The translations under genes were made by a program, and so were the position numbers. From Paragorgia papillata (lineage: Eukaryota > Cnidaria > Anthozoa > Scleralcyonacea > Coralliidae), in assembly GCA_035771165.1 (NCBI GenBank), contig JAWNZC010000471.1:1396001-1460000 (forward strand): DNA of 64,000 nt, given 5' to 3'. This document shows, piece after piece, positions 44,618-55,400 of this stretch. Under the pieces are notes generated by a model. It was not told the DNA's origin. It was given only the letters and a program-made list of their open reading frames with translations, and made no database searches. Each line of letters starts with the position of its first letter. Position 1 is the first letter of the stretch.

Positions 44618-44806
44618 TAGTAAGGTTAGATATACTGGCGAAACAGAGAACGTAGGAGTCTAACGTTTCGAGCGAAGGCCCTTCGTCAGAGAGAAACGTC
44701 AGACGAAGGGCCTTCGCTCGAAACGTTAGACTCCTACGTTCTCTGTTTCGGCAGTATATCTAACCTTATTATATTTCGATTGTTGTTTCTACACTGCCTA
44801 TACGCA
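44618..44806. mobile_element. Penelope-like terminal hairpin
   Basis: ATATAGTAAGGTTAGATATA at 44615 is mirrored by TATATCTAACCTTATTATAT at 44753. The inner arms contain CGTTTCGAGCGAAGGCCC / GGGCCTTCGCTCGAAACG. The motif GACGAAGGGCCTTCGCTCGAAACG-like (here split) is one I associate with Penelope-like elements of aquatic animals. A one-armed piece recurs at 63627-63687. Confidence 0.5.
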
Positions 44807-45529
44807 GCACGCTACTTTTATTTCATCTTATACACAGCCGGCCAAAAGCCGGCTTTTTTCCAAATGGCTGTCCAAAATTTACAATGGACGACCGACTATA
44901 TATATAGTGAGAGAGACGGCTGTTTTTATTGCTTTTAACTTTTTGCTTCTAAACAGCTAAGCAGGTTGGAAATGCGGGGCGGAGCCGAGTTCTTCAATTT
45001 AACCAGCTTGGCTGTATTTCGAAATCAGAAGAAAAACTCTTATATATATATATATATATATATTGTTTAATATATATAGCTTCTAATAAAAGAAAGTAAA
45101 TCGACCTAAACGTTTACCAATTGTAATTTTCCTCCAATTACAATTTCGAAATATACTGATTAAATTTTTCTTCTTTTTTTTAATTTTCTTCATGAATTAT
45201 TTATTAATGATTTGAGAAATATAGACACTTCGAAATTGTCAACGTCTGTCAGCTTTTAGTTATTAGTTTTTCATTCATTTAGATTACATATGAATTAGTA
45301 TAGCGCTGCGTTGTATATATAGGTTTAACAAATAGTTGAAGGATTGTTATTTCACTTTATCAATATCACATCTATTATTATTCAGTGAATTGACTCGAAA
45401 ACATTACTGTGTCAGATTCCGAGCCAACTCAGCCAAGGTTGCCTTTACTAATCCGAAAGTAATTTACTTGGTAAATTCAAGACACATCTATATACAGTAA
45501 ATTGCAACTATATTCCTATTGATAGTGCG

Positions 45530-46396
45530 ATGGACGTTCTTCATATTAGCACTGGTTGTATTGTCAACGTCTTTTTTGCGTTTTTTGGTACGCTAGCCAA
45601 CGGTCTCGTCATAATATGTTTTTGGAAATCAGCTCGTCTTAGGAACAAACTTTCTTATTTTCTCATAGAGGTTCTGTCGTGGACAGACCTGATTATAGTA
45701 GCAACAGTTCATCCAATGATGTTAGTTTACTGGGCTACGCTGCGACTTGGCAGTCCATTACAATCTGAGTGGTTTTTTGGCGTGTTGATATTCGTTGGAG
45801 GACTGTCCGGCGAAACTCTGTTTCTCATGAACATCGAACGATACATTTCTATTATACATCCTTATTTCTACGAACGCTCGGTGACGAAACGAAAGCTTTT
45901 GATAACCTTGCTGCTTTTTTACGTCATTGGCCCTTGCTCGTTCCAGGTAATCACTTTCACTGCCAGCATTGACATTATGAAAGTTATAGCAGGCGAAATT
46001 GCGTTGCTCTTAATTTCAACGTCGTTTATCTACATCAAGATATTCATGGTCGCCACGAGACTTGAAAACCAAGTGACTGCCACACATAACTCTATGGAAA
46101 TCTTCCGAAAGAGGTCCAAAGCTTTGTTTAATTTTAAACTTGCCAAAACCTATGTAGCCATTGTGGCTTTTCAGTTTGTTTTCTATCTACCAGCTGCTAT
46201 TATGAGTACCATGGGTAACAAGCCTCCAACTTCAAAATTAACAAGCCAAGTTTCACGTGACTTCAAGCTCGCTGAAATATGGTGTATGAATTTTGTGTTT
46301 GTTAACTCGACAATGAACTGTCTTATATTTTTCTGGAAAAACAGACAGTTGAGAGAAGAAGCAAAAAGGGTTTTGAAATTGATTTTCCGAAGATGA
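45530..46396 (+). CDS. Class-A GPCR, intronless, orphan (paralogue of 39228-40175)
   Basis: A single exon of 288 codons with seven hydrophobic segments. It shares an arrangement with the upstream gene: CFWKS and LR.K..YFLI.VLS..D in TM1-TM2, HP...VYW at the end of TM2, ERY (103-105) in TM3, FYLP (Pro221) in TM6, and NSTMNCLIFFWKN with a basic tail. Asn24 and Asp53 are the TM1 and TM2 anchor residues. NPxxY is NCLIF, and no TM3-start or ECL2 cysteine pair is seen. The N-terminus is very short (about ten residues), with no signal peptide. The start is the first ATG; a stop lies closely upstream. A broken third copy lies at 43201. The ligand cannot be predicted. Spacer 44810-45529 is AT-rich with a (TA)n run at 45040-45062. 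Confidence 0.9.
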   Translation: MDVLHISTGCIVNVFFAFFGTLANGLVIICFWKSARLRNKLSYFLIEVLSWTDLIIVATVHPMMLVYWATLRLGSPLQSEWFFGVLIFVGGLSGETLFLMNIERYISIIHPYFYERSVTKRKLLITLLLFYVIGPCSFQVITFTASIDIMKVIAGEIALLLISTSFIYIKIFMVATRLENQVTATHNSMEIFRKRSKALFNFKLAKTYVAIVAFQFVFYLPAAIMSTMGNKPPTSKLTSQVSRDFKLAEIWCMNFVFVNSTMNCLIFFWKNRQLREEAKRVLKLIFRR

Positions 46397-46907
46397 CGAA
46401 ATGACATATACATGCATTGTATATAATTGGCAAAGACTATTTTATTTGTATATCAAGCGCAAGTTTGCTCTTAGATGTTTGCCATTAATTTGATGATATA
46501 TAAAACGCCAAAAATTAAATAATGCCATCCTGAAAACTCAACTGAGATATGAGTTAAAACAAGTGGAACTACTGTGAAATTGTAATATTTCGACTCTATT
46601 TCAACGAAATAGATTAGATGACATTATTTTTCGGAATATATGTTTTATTCTACAGTATATACTTTTTCAAGTTGTCGGCTGGAGTTAGTTTTGGATGACA
46701 TATCATAGATTAAACTTATGCACCTGCCAATAGTTGAAAGCTCTCTCGTGTCAATATTAATATCAGGATTTTATTTTGACCATCCTCGGTCATTCAATTG
46801 AATGGTTGGAGAGATACTCAGTCAGTGAGGGTGAGTGGAGACTCACTGAACTGTTTTCTTCATGAATCCTGCATGTAAAACCATTGTAACAAATTAATTA
46901 AGCTTAA

Positions 46908-47129
46908 AGCCCTAATCAAAGGAGAACGCAAGTCATCGCAAGTTGGCAGTCGCGCTATCTCAGCCAGCCCCTCTGAATAATTTCCCGATTATTCGGACAA
47001 AGTGACAAAGTTAAAACTTGTTTAAAACATCATGAAAGCTTTATTTTGTTAATTTGGGTGTTCGAACGACCACCACAGAAATTTGTGACTGTCAACTTGC
47101 GATGACTTGCGTTCTCGTTTGATTAGGGC
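46908..47129. mobile_element. TTAA-flanked AGCCCTAATCAAA MITE
   Basis: TTAA at 46904-46907 and 47130-47133. AGCCCTAATCAAAGGAGAAC is mirrored by GTTCTCGTTTGATTAGGGC, and GCAAGTCATCGCAAGTTG by CAACTTGCGATGACTTGC. Only 222 bp. Confidence 0.85.
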
Positions 47130-47807
47130 TTAATGTTGCTTAATGCAAAGACTATATAGAGTCTAGAAAAGTAGAGGATAAATTAAAGAAAACGGCGCAC
47201 TTTCGGTTGTAGAGGATATAAAAAATAAAGTTTTTGATTGAAATGGAATAGAAAAGCCTCTTTATAGCCGAAAAGGGAGTAAAATGGGCATTTTCTGTTG
47301 TAAATGGGATAGAAAGAAGAGTTTTTGATCGAAAGGGGATAAAGGGAGGTGCTTTACAAAAACGTCAGCGACTTTTGTCAGTCAACGCAAGACATTCAAC
47401 TTCAAACTTATTCCTGTCCGATGACTTCCCCGAAAATGAATAAGATCGTATTTTAAAAGTACATGCTGTATATACGTCTTCTAATCATAATTTAAGAAAT
47501 GTAATTTTCTAATTTTCATATGTTCGTTTTTAATGAAGCGTACATTCTTTATAATGTCAATATTTATTAATACAGCTTTATTCTTTTAATACTTATATAT
47601 TTTTGGTAAATATTCTTACTTACAGGGAGCGAGCGGATCTTTTGACACACACACACACACAACAGAGTTGGAGTGGAGAAAAACAAAGTGCAATTTTATA
47701 ATATAACATTTTAGATTTAATAACTTTATTGCCTATAGCAACTGGTGGTCAAACAGAGCGAAATGCCCCAATTGAACATGACTACCATGATGTAAGTGTT
47801 CGTTTTG

Positions 47808-48007
47808 CGGAGGGAGGAAAACCGGAGAACCCGGCGAAAAACCCTCGAAGCACAGGAGAGATCAACTACAACTCTACTCACATTAGTTTCCAGCTCGACA
47901 ACGGGGTCATTCCCAAGCGGTCACCCATCCAAGTACTAACCCCGTCTAACCGGGCTTAACTTTTGGTGAGAGGCAGCGCGCTAACAGCACATGCCACCCG
48001 TGCTCCC
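47808..48007 (-). mobile_element. 5S-rRNA-derived SINE (copy 3, 3'-truncated)
   Basis: Contains the 5S-like head and the CGGTTTTCCTCCCTCC body on the minus strand, then leaves the family after GGAGGGAGG at its lower-coordinate side. A (CA)n run lies at 47645-47662. Confidence 0.7.
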
Positions 48008-48673
48008 CGATTGCCATGGGAACCACCCAAACTAGGAAACTACCGCCTGTGTTCTGAAAGCCCACTCACACTCACATTCACACCAGTGATGTTTTTGAAG
48101 GGGCACGCGGGGAAACGGCGTTCGCCCACTATATTTTTGTCAGGGGAACGCCGTTCCCCCTAACAAAAATTAAACGTAGTGGAACACCGTTCAACACCGC
48201 ACTATTTTTGCTTTGAGTCAATGTGTGTACTCGTTTTCAATCAAGTTAGCCAACCAGCTAGCCTGAGCCAGGCTTTTAGTAGTCTTTTCACACACCATTA
48301 ACTTTCACGACAGGAGCCACGCCCATTTAATTTTACGACCAGTGGCCACGCCCATTTGACTTCAGTGAGCGTTCCCCCACTTCTAACATTTGGAAAACAT
48401 CGCTGATTCACACTCACACTCACTCTTCTTAGTATAGGTGGTGGTGACCCCATGACAATCAGCATTAGTACGCTAGCTTGCTTAGCGGTTACACGGCGTA
48501 TAATTTTGGTTCCCAACTGGCAAACGTTAACCAGAGATTGTATTTGCAGTTTGAACTAGCTCACGAGACCTACACATGTATGAATGAATAAAATGCTTGA
48601 TTGCACTCGTGCCGGATGCAAAAATGTTTGCATAAAATAAGCAAGGCAAAACTTATTTATAACATCCGGCTCA

Positions 48674-49106
48674 ATCTCGTTCCCAGAGCCCACGTTCCTC
48701 ACCCGGGAAACGAGAGACTCTGGGACCAGACTGTAATATTTGGTCCGCGCGGGGAACGCGTTGCCCGCGCAATTTGTTCGTGATTAAAATCCGCCCGCGC
48801 AAAATTTAGTGCGGTCACTCAATCCGCGATTTATAGTGAGAAATTAACAATTTTGACAAGATATGCTGTTAATACACATAGTTTAGTCCGGATTTCACTC
48901 AAAATGCTCTCAGAATGCCGGAAATCCCATCTCCAAGTAAAACAATAGAATTCAAAAAATTACGGGTCACATGCTTCTGGGGCCCCTTAGATGGACGTGC
49001 CTGACGACCCGTGCGTATATATACCCCGCCGCCCGCGCAGAAATTGTATTATTATTTAACGTTCCCCGCGCAGAAAAAAAACTTTACAGTCTGGCTCTGG
49101 GATAAT
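48674..49106. mobile_element. Nested CTCGTTCCCAGAGCC / CCAGACTGTAA elements
   Basis: CTCGTTCCCAGAGCCCACGT with GGGAAACGAGAGACTCTGGG forms one hairpin. CCAGACTGTAATATTTGG at 48727 is mirrored by CTTTACAGTCTGG near 49083, around GCGCGGGGAACG repeats. The first motif returns at the right edge of the window (63948-64000). Confidence 0.5.
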
Positions 49107-49409
49107 CCGTTTCAAATCACAGGATTCTTGTTATTCAGACAGACAGAGGTTGAAATGATCATTGACGATGAAGATAAAGATGAACATGAACATGATGATA
49201 ACGGCGGCGATGGTGATGATAATGAAGCTTTGGTAATGCGGTAGTATGGGAGGCCGAATCACCGAATATACCCTGCCTGGCCTAAATTTACATATAGCGG
49301 TCATGGGTTAGCTGTGCCCAGACGTTGTACCCAATATCCCCTTCGGTCCCTGTTTTCGCGCGCTTCCCTTCGAGTCCTGTTCTTTTCGACTTTATATTGA
49401 CTGAGAAAA

Positions 49410-52400
49410 ATGGCTGCAATACAAGCATTGAATCCTAAAGCAGAAATTGCTCGTGCCGCCGCTGCCCTTCAAGTTAATACGAGTGCGGCAGTAGGACTAC
49501 AAAATGTCCTCAAAACTAACTTGGGTCCGAAAGGAACCATGAAGATGTAAGTAGGACAGAATTTTGTATTTTTTTGTCACACTGTCAAAATGCACGTGTA
49601 GCGAGACGAATGGTGTTTGAACTCAAAACCACACCAAGAAATTATGAAAGCCAGATAATATGTCGCTGTATCCTTGACTTCAGAAGCTGAAAGTTGCCGA
49701 AAATATTTCAGATAATGCTTTCTAAGGCTTTAAACTCAAGCAACAAAGCTATTCTTTGTTAAAACTTTCTGATGTTCAAGGATGTTTTGAAGCTTTCGTA
49801 TTCAAAAGCTTCAAAAAACTTGTTAAACTTTAATATAATGTATACATGTTTATTGATATGACTTTTTATGTCTATAATTAAGTAAAGTTAAGGTACATTT
49901 AGTGTAATGATTTACTGTACAATTTTTGAATTTTGGTGCCCACCTCCGTGATTTTGTATCAAATTCGTATATAATTATACATTATTAATACTAGGCGTGT
50001 ACAATTGATAATTATTAATGATCTAAAAATCAATTGATATAATTTAATTGATATTAAGCATTTATAGTATAAATACACAAGTGATCATAGAAAATCTCGT
50101 GCACTGATTTGTCAAGCTACTTTGGACTAAGTAAGAGTCAATAACCGAGAACCGAGGCTTTTAGCCAAATACAGCCCGAGGGGCTGCAGGCCCCAAGGGG
50201 TTTATTTGGATAAAAAGCCGGGGTTGGAGCTGGCTTGTTGGCTACATTAATCCCAGCTTTATGTGCTGTTATCAATCAGCCAATAACAGTCAAGCACAGA
50301 TGGCACAGAGAGATGATTGGAGGCCTGGGCAAAATGGTCTGGTGGAGCCCCCCCCCCCCTTACTAGGGGGTCTGGGGCATGCCCCCTAGGGCTGTGGCTA
50401 TTAAAGTTTGAAAAAACCCAATTAAATCTACTTTTTACTAAGATTGTGGGCCCCTTTTAGTATGCTGAAGAAAAAACTAAACTAACCCTATTTATACTGG
50501 ATAACTCTATCAGTTATATCTATATAAACTGTTATCCTCAGAGGTCCAGTAAGGGCCCACCCTCATTGGTCCAGTGTTACTACAGGAGGAAACCGGAGTA
50601 CCCGGGGGAAGCCTGTGGTGTTTGGTAGAGTCAAACTGGAAGCACTCTTCTCACATGCGGCCAAGGTGATTTTTTTAAAATCAGATAACTGCACCATGCA
50701 GGAATCGAACCTGGGTCGCAGAGGTGAAAGGCACGTGCACTAACCACTGTGCCACCAACACCCCTACAATTTCTGTGAGGCCTCATAATGTATGAGACCC
50801 TGGAGCAAATTACCCCATTATGTTTTAGGGCCTTACCTGTACTGTACATTATGTTACATCATGTTATATTAGAAGACCTTACATTAGGTTGTGGCACCTC
50901 ACTCTATCTTTGATTCGTTTTCAAATTTCTCTAGTATCCCATTGGGGTACCAATTTTCTTTGGTATTAAAAAAACTTAGTATTCTTAGGATACTGAGGTA
51001 TGGTGCTGCAAATCTCATACCCTGGACATTGTGATTACAGTGTATTTGACATTTCACAAAATTGATTTTCCACAAAATAAATTTTCATGTTCTGGCATTT
51101 AGCCATTTACAATAGGCAATTGATTCACTGAACTCTATCTATATCCACGGCCAAAAATGTCTGTAGAGAAAATTCAACTATCCATGGACACAAGTTTGAT
51201 ATTTGTATTTTTTGTGTTCTGTGTAAACATAGGTTGGTATCTGGTTCAGGAGACATCAAGATTACTAAGGATGGCAATGTGCTTTTAAATGAAATGGTTA
51301 GAATTTTATAAGAATTAAATATATACTATATGTTTATATCAACAGTAATAACTTTTGTTTGTTTATTTTTAGCAAATCCAACATCCAACTGCTTCACTAA
51401 TAGCAAAAGTTGCAACAGCTCAGGTAATGTTAGTGATTACTGTAAGATAACTAATTACTTTCTATCAGGTGGATAATTAGATATAAAGAAAATCAATATT
51501 TATAATTGTAATATTTACAATTTAGGATGATATTACTGGTGATGGGACAACATCAAATGTTTTAATAATTGGTGAACTATTGAAACAGGTTTGATATGAA
51601 CTATGCATTGATTTACGTTAGCGACTTAGCGTGTGGTGCAGGCTTTTTGTAGGGGGAGGGCAAAGTGAGCTGAAGAATCCTAAAAACTTTCCTCACCTCC
51701 CCCTACTGAAATGCCAGCTATGCAGGCTAATTATACGTACGGTATATTATATTGTCTTAGTAGAATTCTTCTTCTGACAAGTAAAATTGTCTGGTGTTAG
51801 ACAGAGAGTAACACCATATGTATAGTAGAGGTGAGCTGATCATCGGCAAAACATCGGCAGAGCCGATTAACGGCTAGTTTTTCTCACAATCGGCCATCGG
51901 CCGATAGTCTTTCACCATCAGATCGTCTGTCTCGTGACTCTCGTCCTCGTATTTCTGCTCTCTCATCCTCGTTTATCATAGCCTGTATACAGCCGCAACC
52001 CTCCTGTCAAAATCAGGGAGCGAGCATCTGTGGTACAGTGTATCGTATACTTCAATTCTTTACCTTGTTTGGCATTTTTGCGCTTGTTGAGTTGTTGATA
52101 CAAAAATATTTTAAATAAAGGAAACACCGCTGACTACGTCACTGTTTTCTGTTTGTTTTGTTGTGCTCAAAATACGAGAATTGGCTTGATGACTTCCTCT
52201 CATTGCGAAACTTGAGATGAATAAAACGACAAAACGGGAGCACTGAGCATCAGGTTAGCAAACATCGGTTTTGCCGATTAATCGGCCGATGGTGGGGAAA
52301 TATCGGCTCTTAACAATCGGTATCGGCAATTGGCTTTTTTTTTAACATCGGCTCACCTCTAATATATAGTTGGTCTCTCCTGTGCTCCAAGGGTTTTTCA

Positions 52401-55400
52401 GCGGGTTCTCCGGTTTTCCTCCCTCCGTAAAATCAACACCTAGGGCTATGGCGGCTGCTTAAAGCGCCTTTGATATGCCTCGACACGGCCACATTGAAAA
52501 TCCTTAGGAGTAATTTGATTGTAAAGATACACGTTTGATGTATTCTAATGGTGCAAAATCCTTAGGAGCAATGGGTTAAAATCTGTGTTTTTAGGTACAT
52601 GTAGTGGTACCCAAATCAATAAAAAAGAGATTTTTTACACTTTACATTGTACACTTATGTTCTTTTTTGTTTTTGTGTTTTAGGCTAACATATATATTGC
52701 AGAGGTATGGTCAGCAAATTAAATAACATAAAATACATGTAATAAATAAATCTTTGCTTGAGATTGGAATGAAATTTTGCATTATTTTTTGAAGTACCAT
52801 AGAATGATATATATTTTATGTAATATTGTGTATTATGCACAAGTCTTGGGTTTAGTTTATTTGGGAAGCTTATTTTCAGAGGACTGTTTGTGTCTAAGAT
52901 AAGAGGGGAGCTTATTATGAGATAGGTGTATCAGAAATTTTGTATGGTAAATCATCTACAGTCATGTACATGTGTGTACTGGTATATGTAAGGTGGTTCT
53001 GTTGTCCTGTAAAACTGTAAACAAACTGGCAAAATCTGTTAAGTAAAAAGTAGTTACAGATACTGTGATTAATTATTCTTTTAGGGTCTTCATCCTAGAA
53101 TAGTTACAGAAGGATTTGATTTAGCAAAAGCTAAAGCACTAGAGGTAGGTACATGTGGCAAATCTTTTCTTTATTTTCTTTTATCTTTTCTTCTCCTTTC
53201 CTTTCCTTTTTCCCTTTTCTTTCCTTTTTTTTCTTTTCTTTTTTCCTTTTCTTTTCTTTTCCCCCTTTCTTTTCCTTTTCCTTTCCTTTCCTTTTCTTCA
53301 CCCTTTTCCTTTTATTTTCTGTTTTTCTCTTTCCTCTTCTTTCCCCCCCTCTCCTTTCTTTTCTTTTCTTTCCTTCCTTTCCTTTTCCTTTCATTTCTTT
53401 TTCCTTTCCTTTCTTTTTCTTTCCTTTCCCTTTTCTTTCCTTTCCTTTTTCTTTTCTTTTCTTTTCCTTTCTTTTCCTTTCCTCTCTTTTCTTTTCCTTT
53501 CCTTTTCCTTTCCTTTCCTTTTCCTTTCCTTTTCCTTTCCTTTTCCTTTCCTTTCCTTTCCTTTTCCTTTCCTTTTCCTTTCCTTTCCTTTCCTTTCCTT
53601 TCTTTTCTTTCCCTTTCCTTTTCCTTTCCTTTCCTTTCCTTTTCCTTTCCTTTTCCTTTCCTTTTCCTTTCCTTTCCTTTCCTTTCTTTTCTTTTCCTTT
53701 CCTTTTCCTTTCTTTTTCCTTTCCTTTTCCTTTCCTTTCTTTTCTTTTCTTTTTCTTTCTTTTCCCTTTCCTTTCCTTTCTTTTCTTTTCTTTTCCTTTT
53801 CCTTTCCTTTCTTTTCCTTTCCTTTTCCTTTTCCTTTCTTTTCCTTTTCCTTTCCTTTCCTTTTCCTTTCCTTTCCTTTCTTTTCCTTTTCCTTCCTTTC
53901 CTTTTCCTTTCCTTTCCTTTTCCTTTCCTTTCCTTTCCTTTCTTTTCTTTTCCTTTTCCTTTCCTTTTCCTTTTCCTTTCCTTTTCCTTTCTTTTCCTTT
54001 TCCTTTTCTTTTCCTTTTCCTTTTCCTTTTCTTTTCCTTTTCCTTTCCTTTTCCTTTCCTTTCCTTTTCCTTTTCTTTCCTTTCCTTTCCTTTTCCTTTT
54101 CTTTCCTTTCCTTTCTTTTCTTTTCTTTTCCTTTCCTTTTCCTTTCCTTTTCCTCTCCTTTTTTCCCTTTCCTTTTCCTTTCTTTTCCTTTCCTTTTCCT
54201 TCCTTTTCCTTTCCTTTTCCTTTCCTTTTCCTTTCCTTTTCCTTTCTTTTTCCTTTCCTTTTCCTTTCCTTTTCCTTTCCTTTTCCTTTCCTTTTCCTTT
54301 CCTTTTCCTTTCCTTTTCCTTTCCTTTTCCTTTCCTTTCTTTTCTTTTCCTTTCCTTTCTTTTTCCTTTCCTTTTCCTTTCCTTTCCTTTTCCTCTCCTT
54401 TTTTTCCTTTCCTTTTCCTTTTATTTTTCCTTTCTTTCTTTTTCTTTCCTTTTCTTTTTCCTTTTCCTTTTCCTTTCCTTTCCTTTCCTTCCTTTTCCTT
54501 TCCTTTCCTTTTTTTCTCTCTCCTTTCTTTTCTTTTTTTCCTTTCTTTCTTTACTTCCTCTTGTCTTTTCCTTTTTCTTTTCTTTCTTTTCTTTTTTCCC
54601 TTCTCTTCCTTTCCTTTCCTTCCTTTTCTGATTGTAAGTCTAACCACGCTCTTTATTTTTATAGGTTTTAGAAGACATAAAAGTGAAAAAAGATATGGAT
54701 CGGGATACTTTAATTAACGTAGCCAGAACTTCTTTGAGAACTAAAGTGCATTCAAAATTGGCTGATATCCTAACTGAGGTGAGTGAATTGATTAAGCTTC
54801 ACGTTCGTACGCCGAACGACAAACGGCAAGCGAAAGTAAAGTTCTTGTTTCATCACCATCATGACGAAGAAATACAGAAATGAGAAAAGTAAAGTGGCGA
54901 GGGCACTGATCTCTATATAAACTGGATAGGCCATTCCCTATGGCCAGCAGTCAAACATTTCGTGGCAGTCGCCGCCATCTTACGTAGTGGAACATATGAC
55001 GCATTGCGGCATTAGAACTTGTTCCCAATCCTAAATTGACTGGCATAAGCAATCTTGACGTCAGCACGGTCAGATTATCCGGGGGAGGAATATTAAGTAC
55101 TCTGTGTCGGGGGAGTCGGAAAAGCCGTAAAGCAAACAACAGATGCCGGTTCGTTTAATTTTCACTGTTTAACAACAAATACAGTCAAGAGATGGCAAGT
55201 ACACAACACGAGATATTGTTAAGGCATTAAGATTACTATAAAAGGTACAATTTAAGATTTGGAATTGAATTCTTCGTAGATTTTATAGTCTGTTTTTCAG
55301 TTTATATTATCGTGAAGTTTCTTCGTTGTCAGCACTGAAGAAAAACAACGAAATTTAAAGGTTTTACAGCTCAGTAACAGGAACAAATGCAATAAATTAG

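Noticed and set aside
53131..54717. Frames of 418-520 codons rich in Phe/Ser/Pro or Lys/Arg/Glu
   Set aside because: Products of the intronic polypyrimidine tract; one even runs into the real CCT6 exon 7 out of frame.
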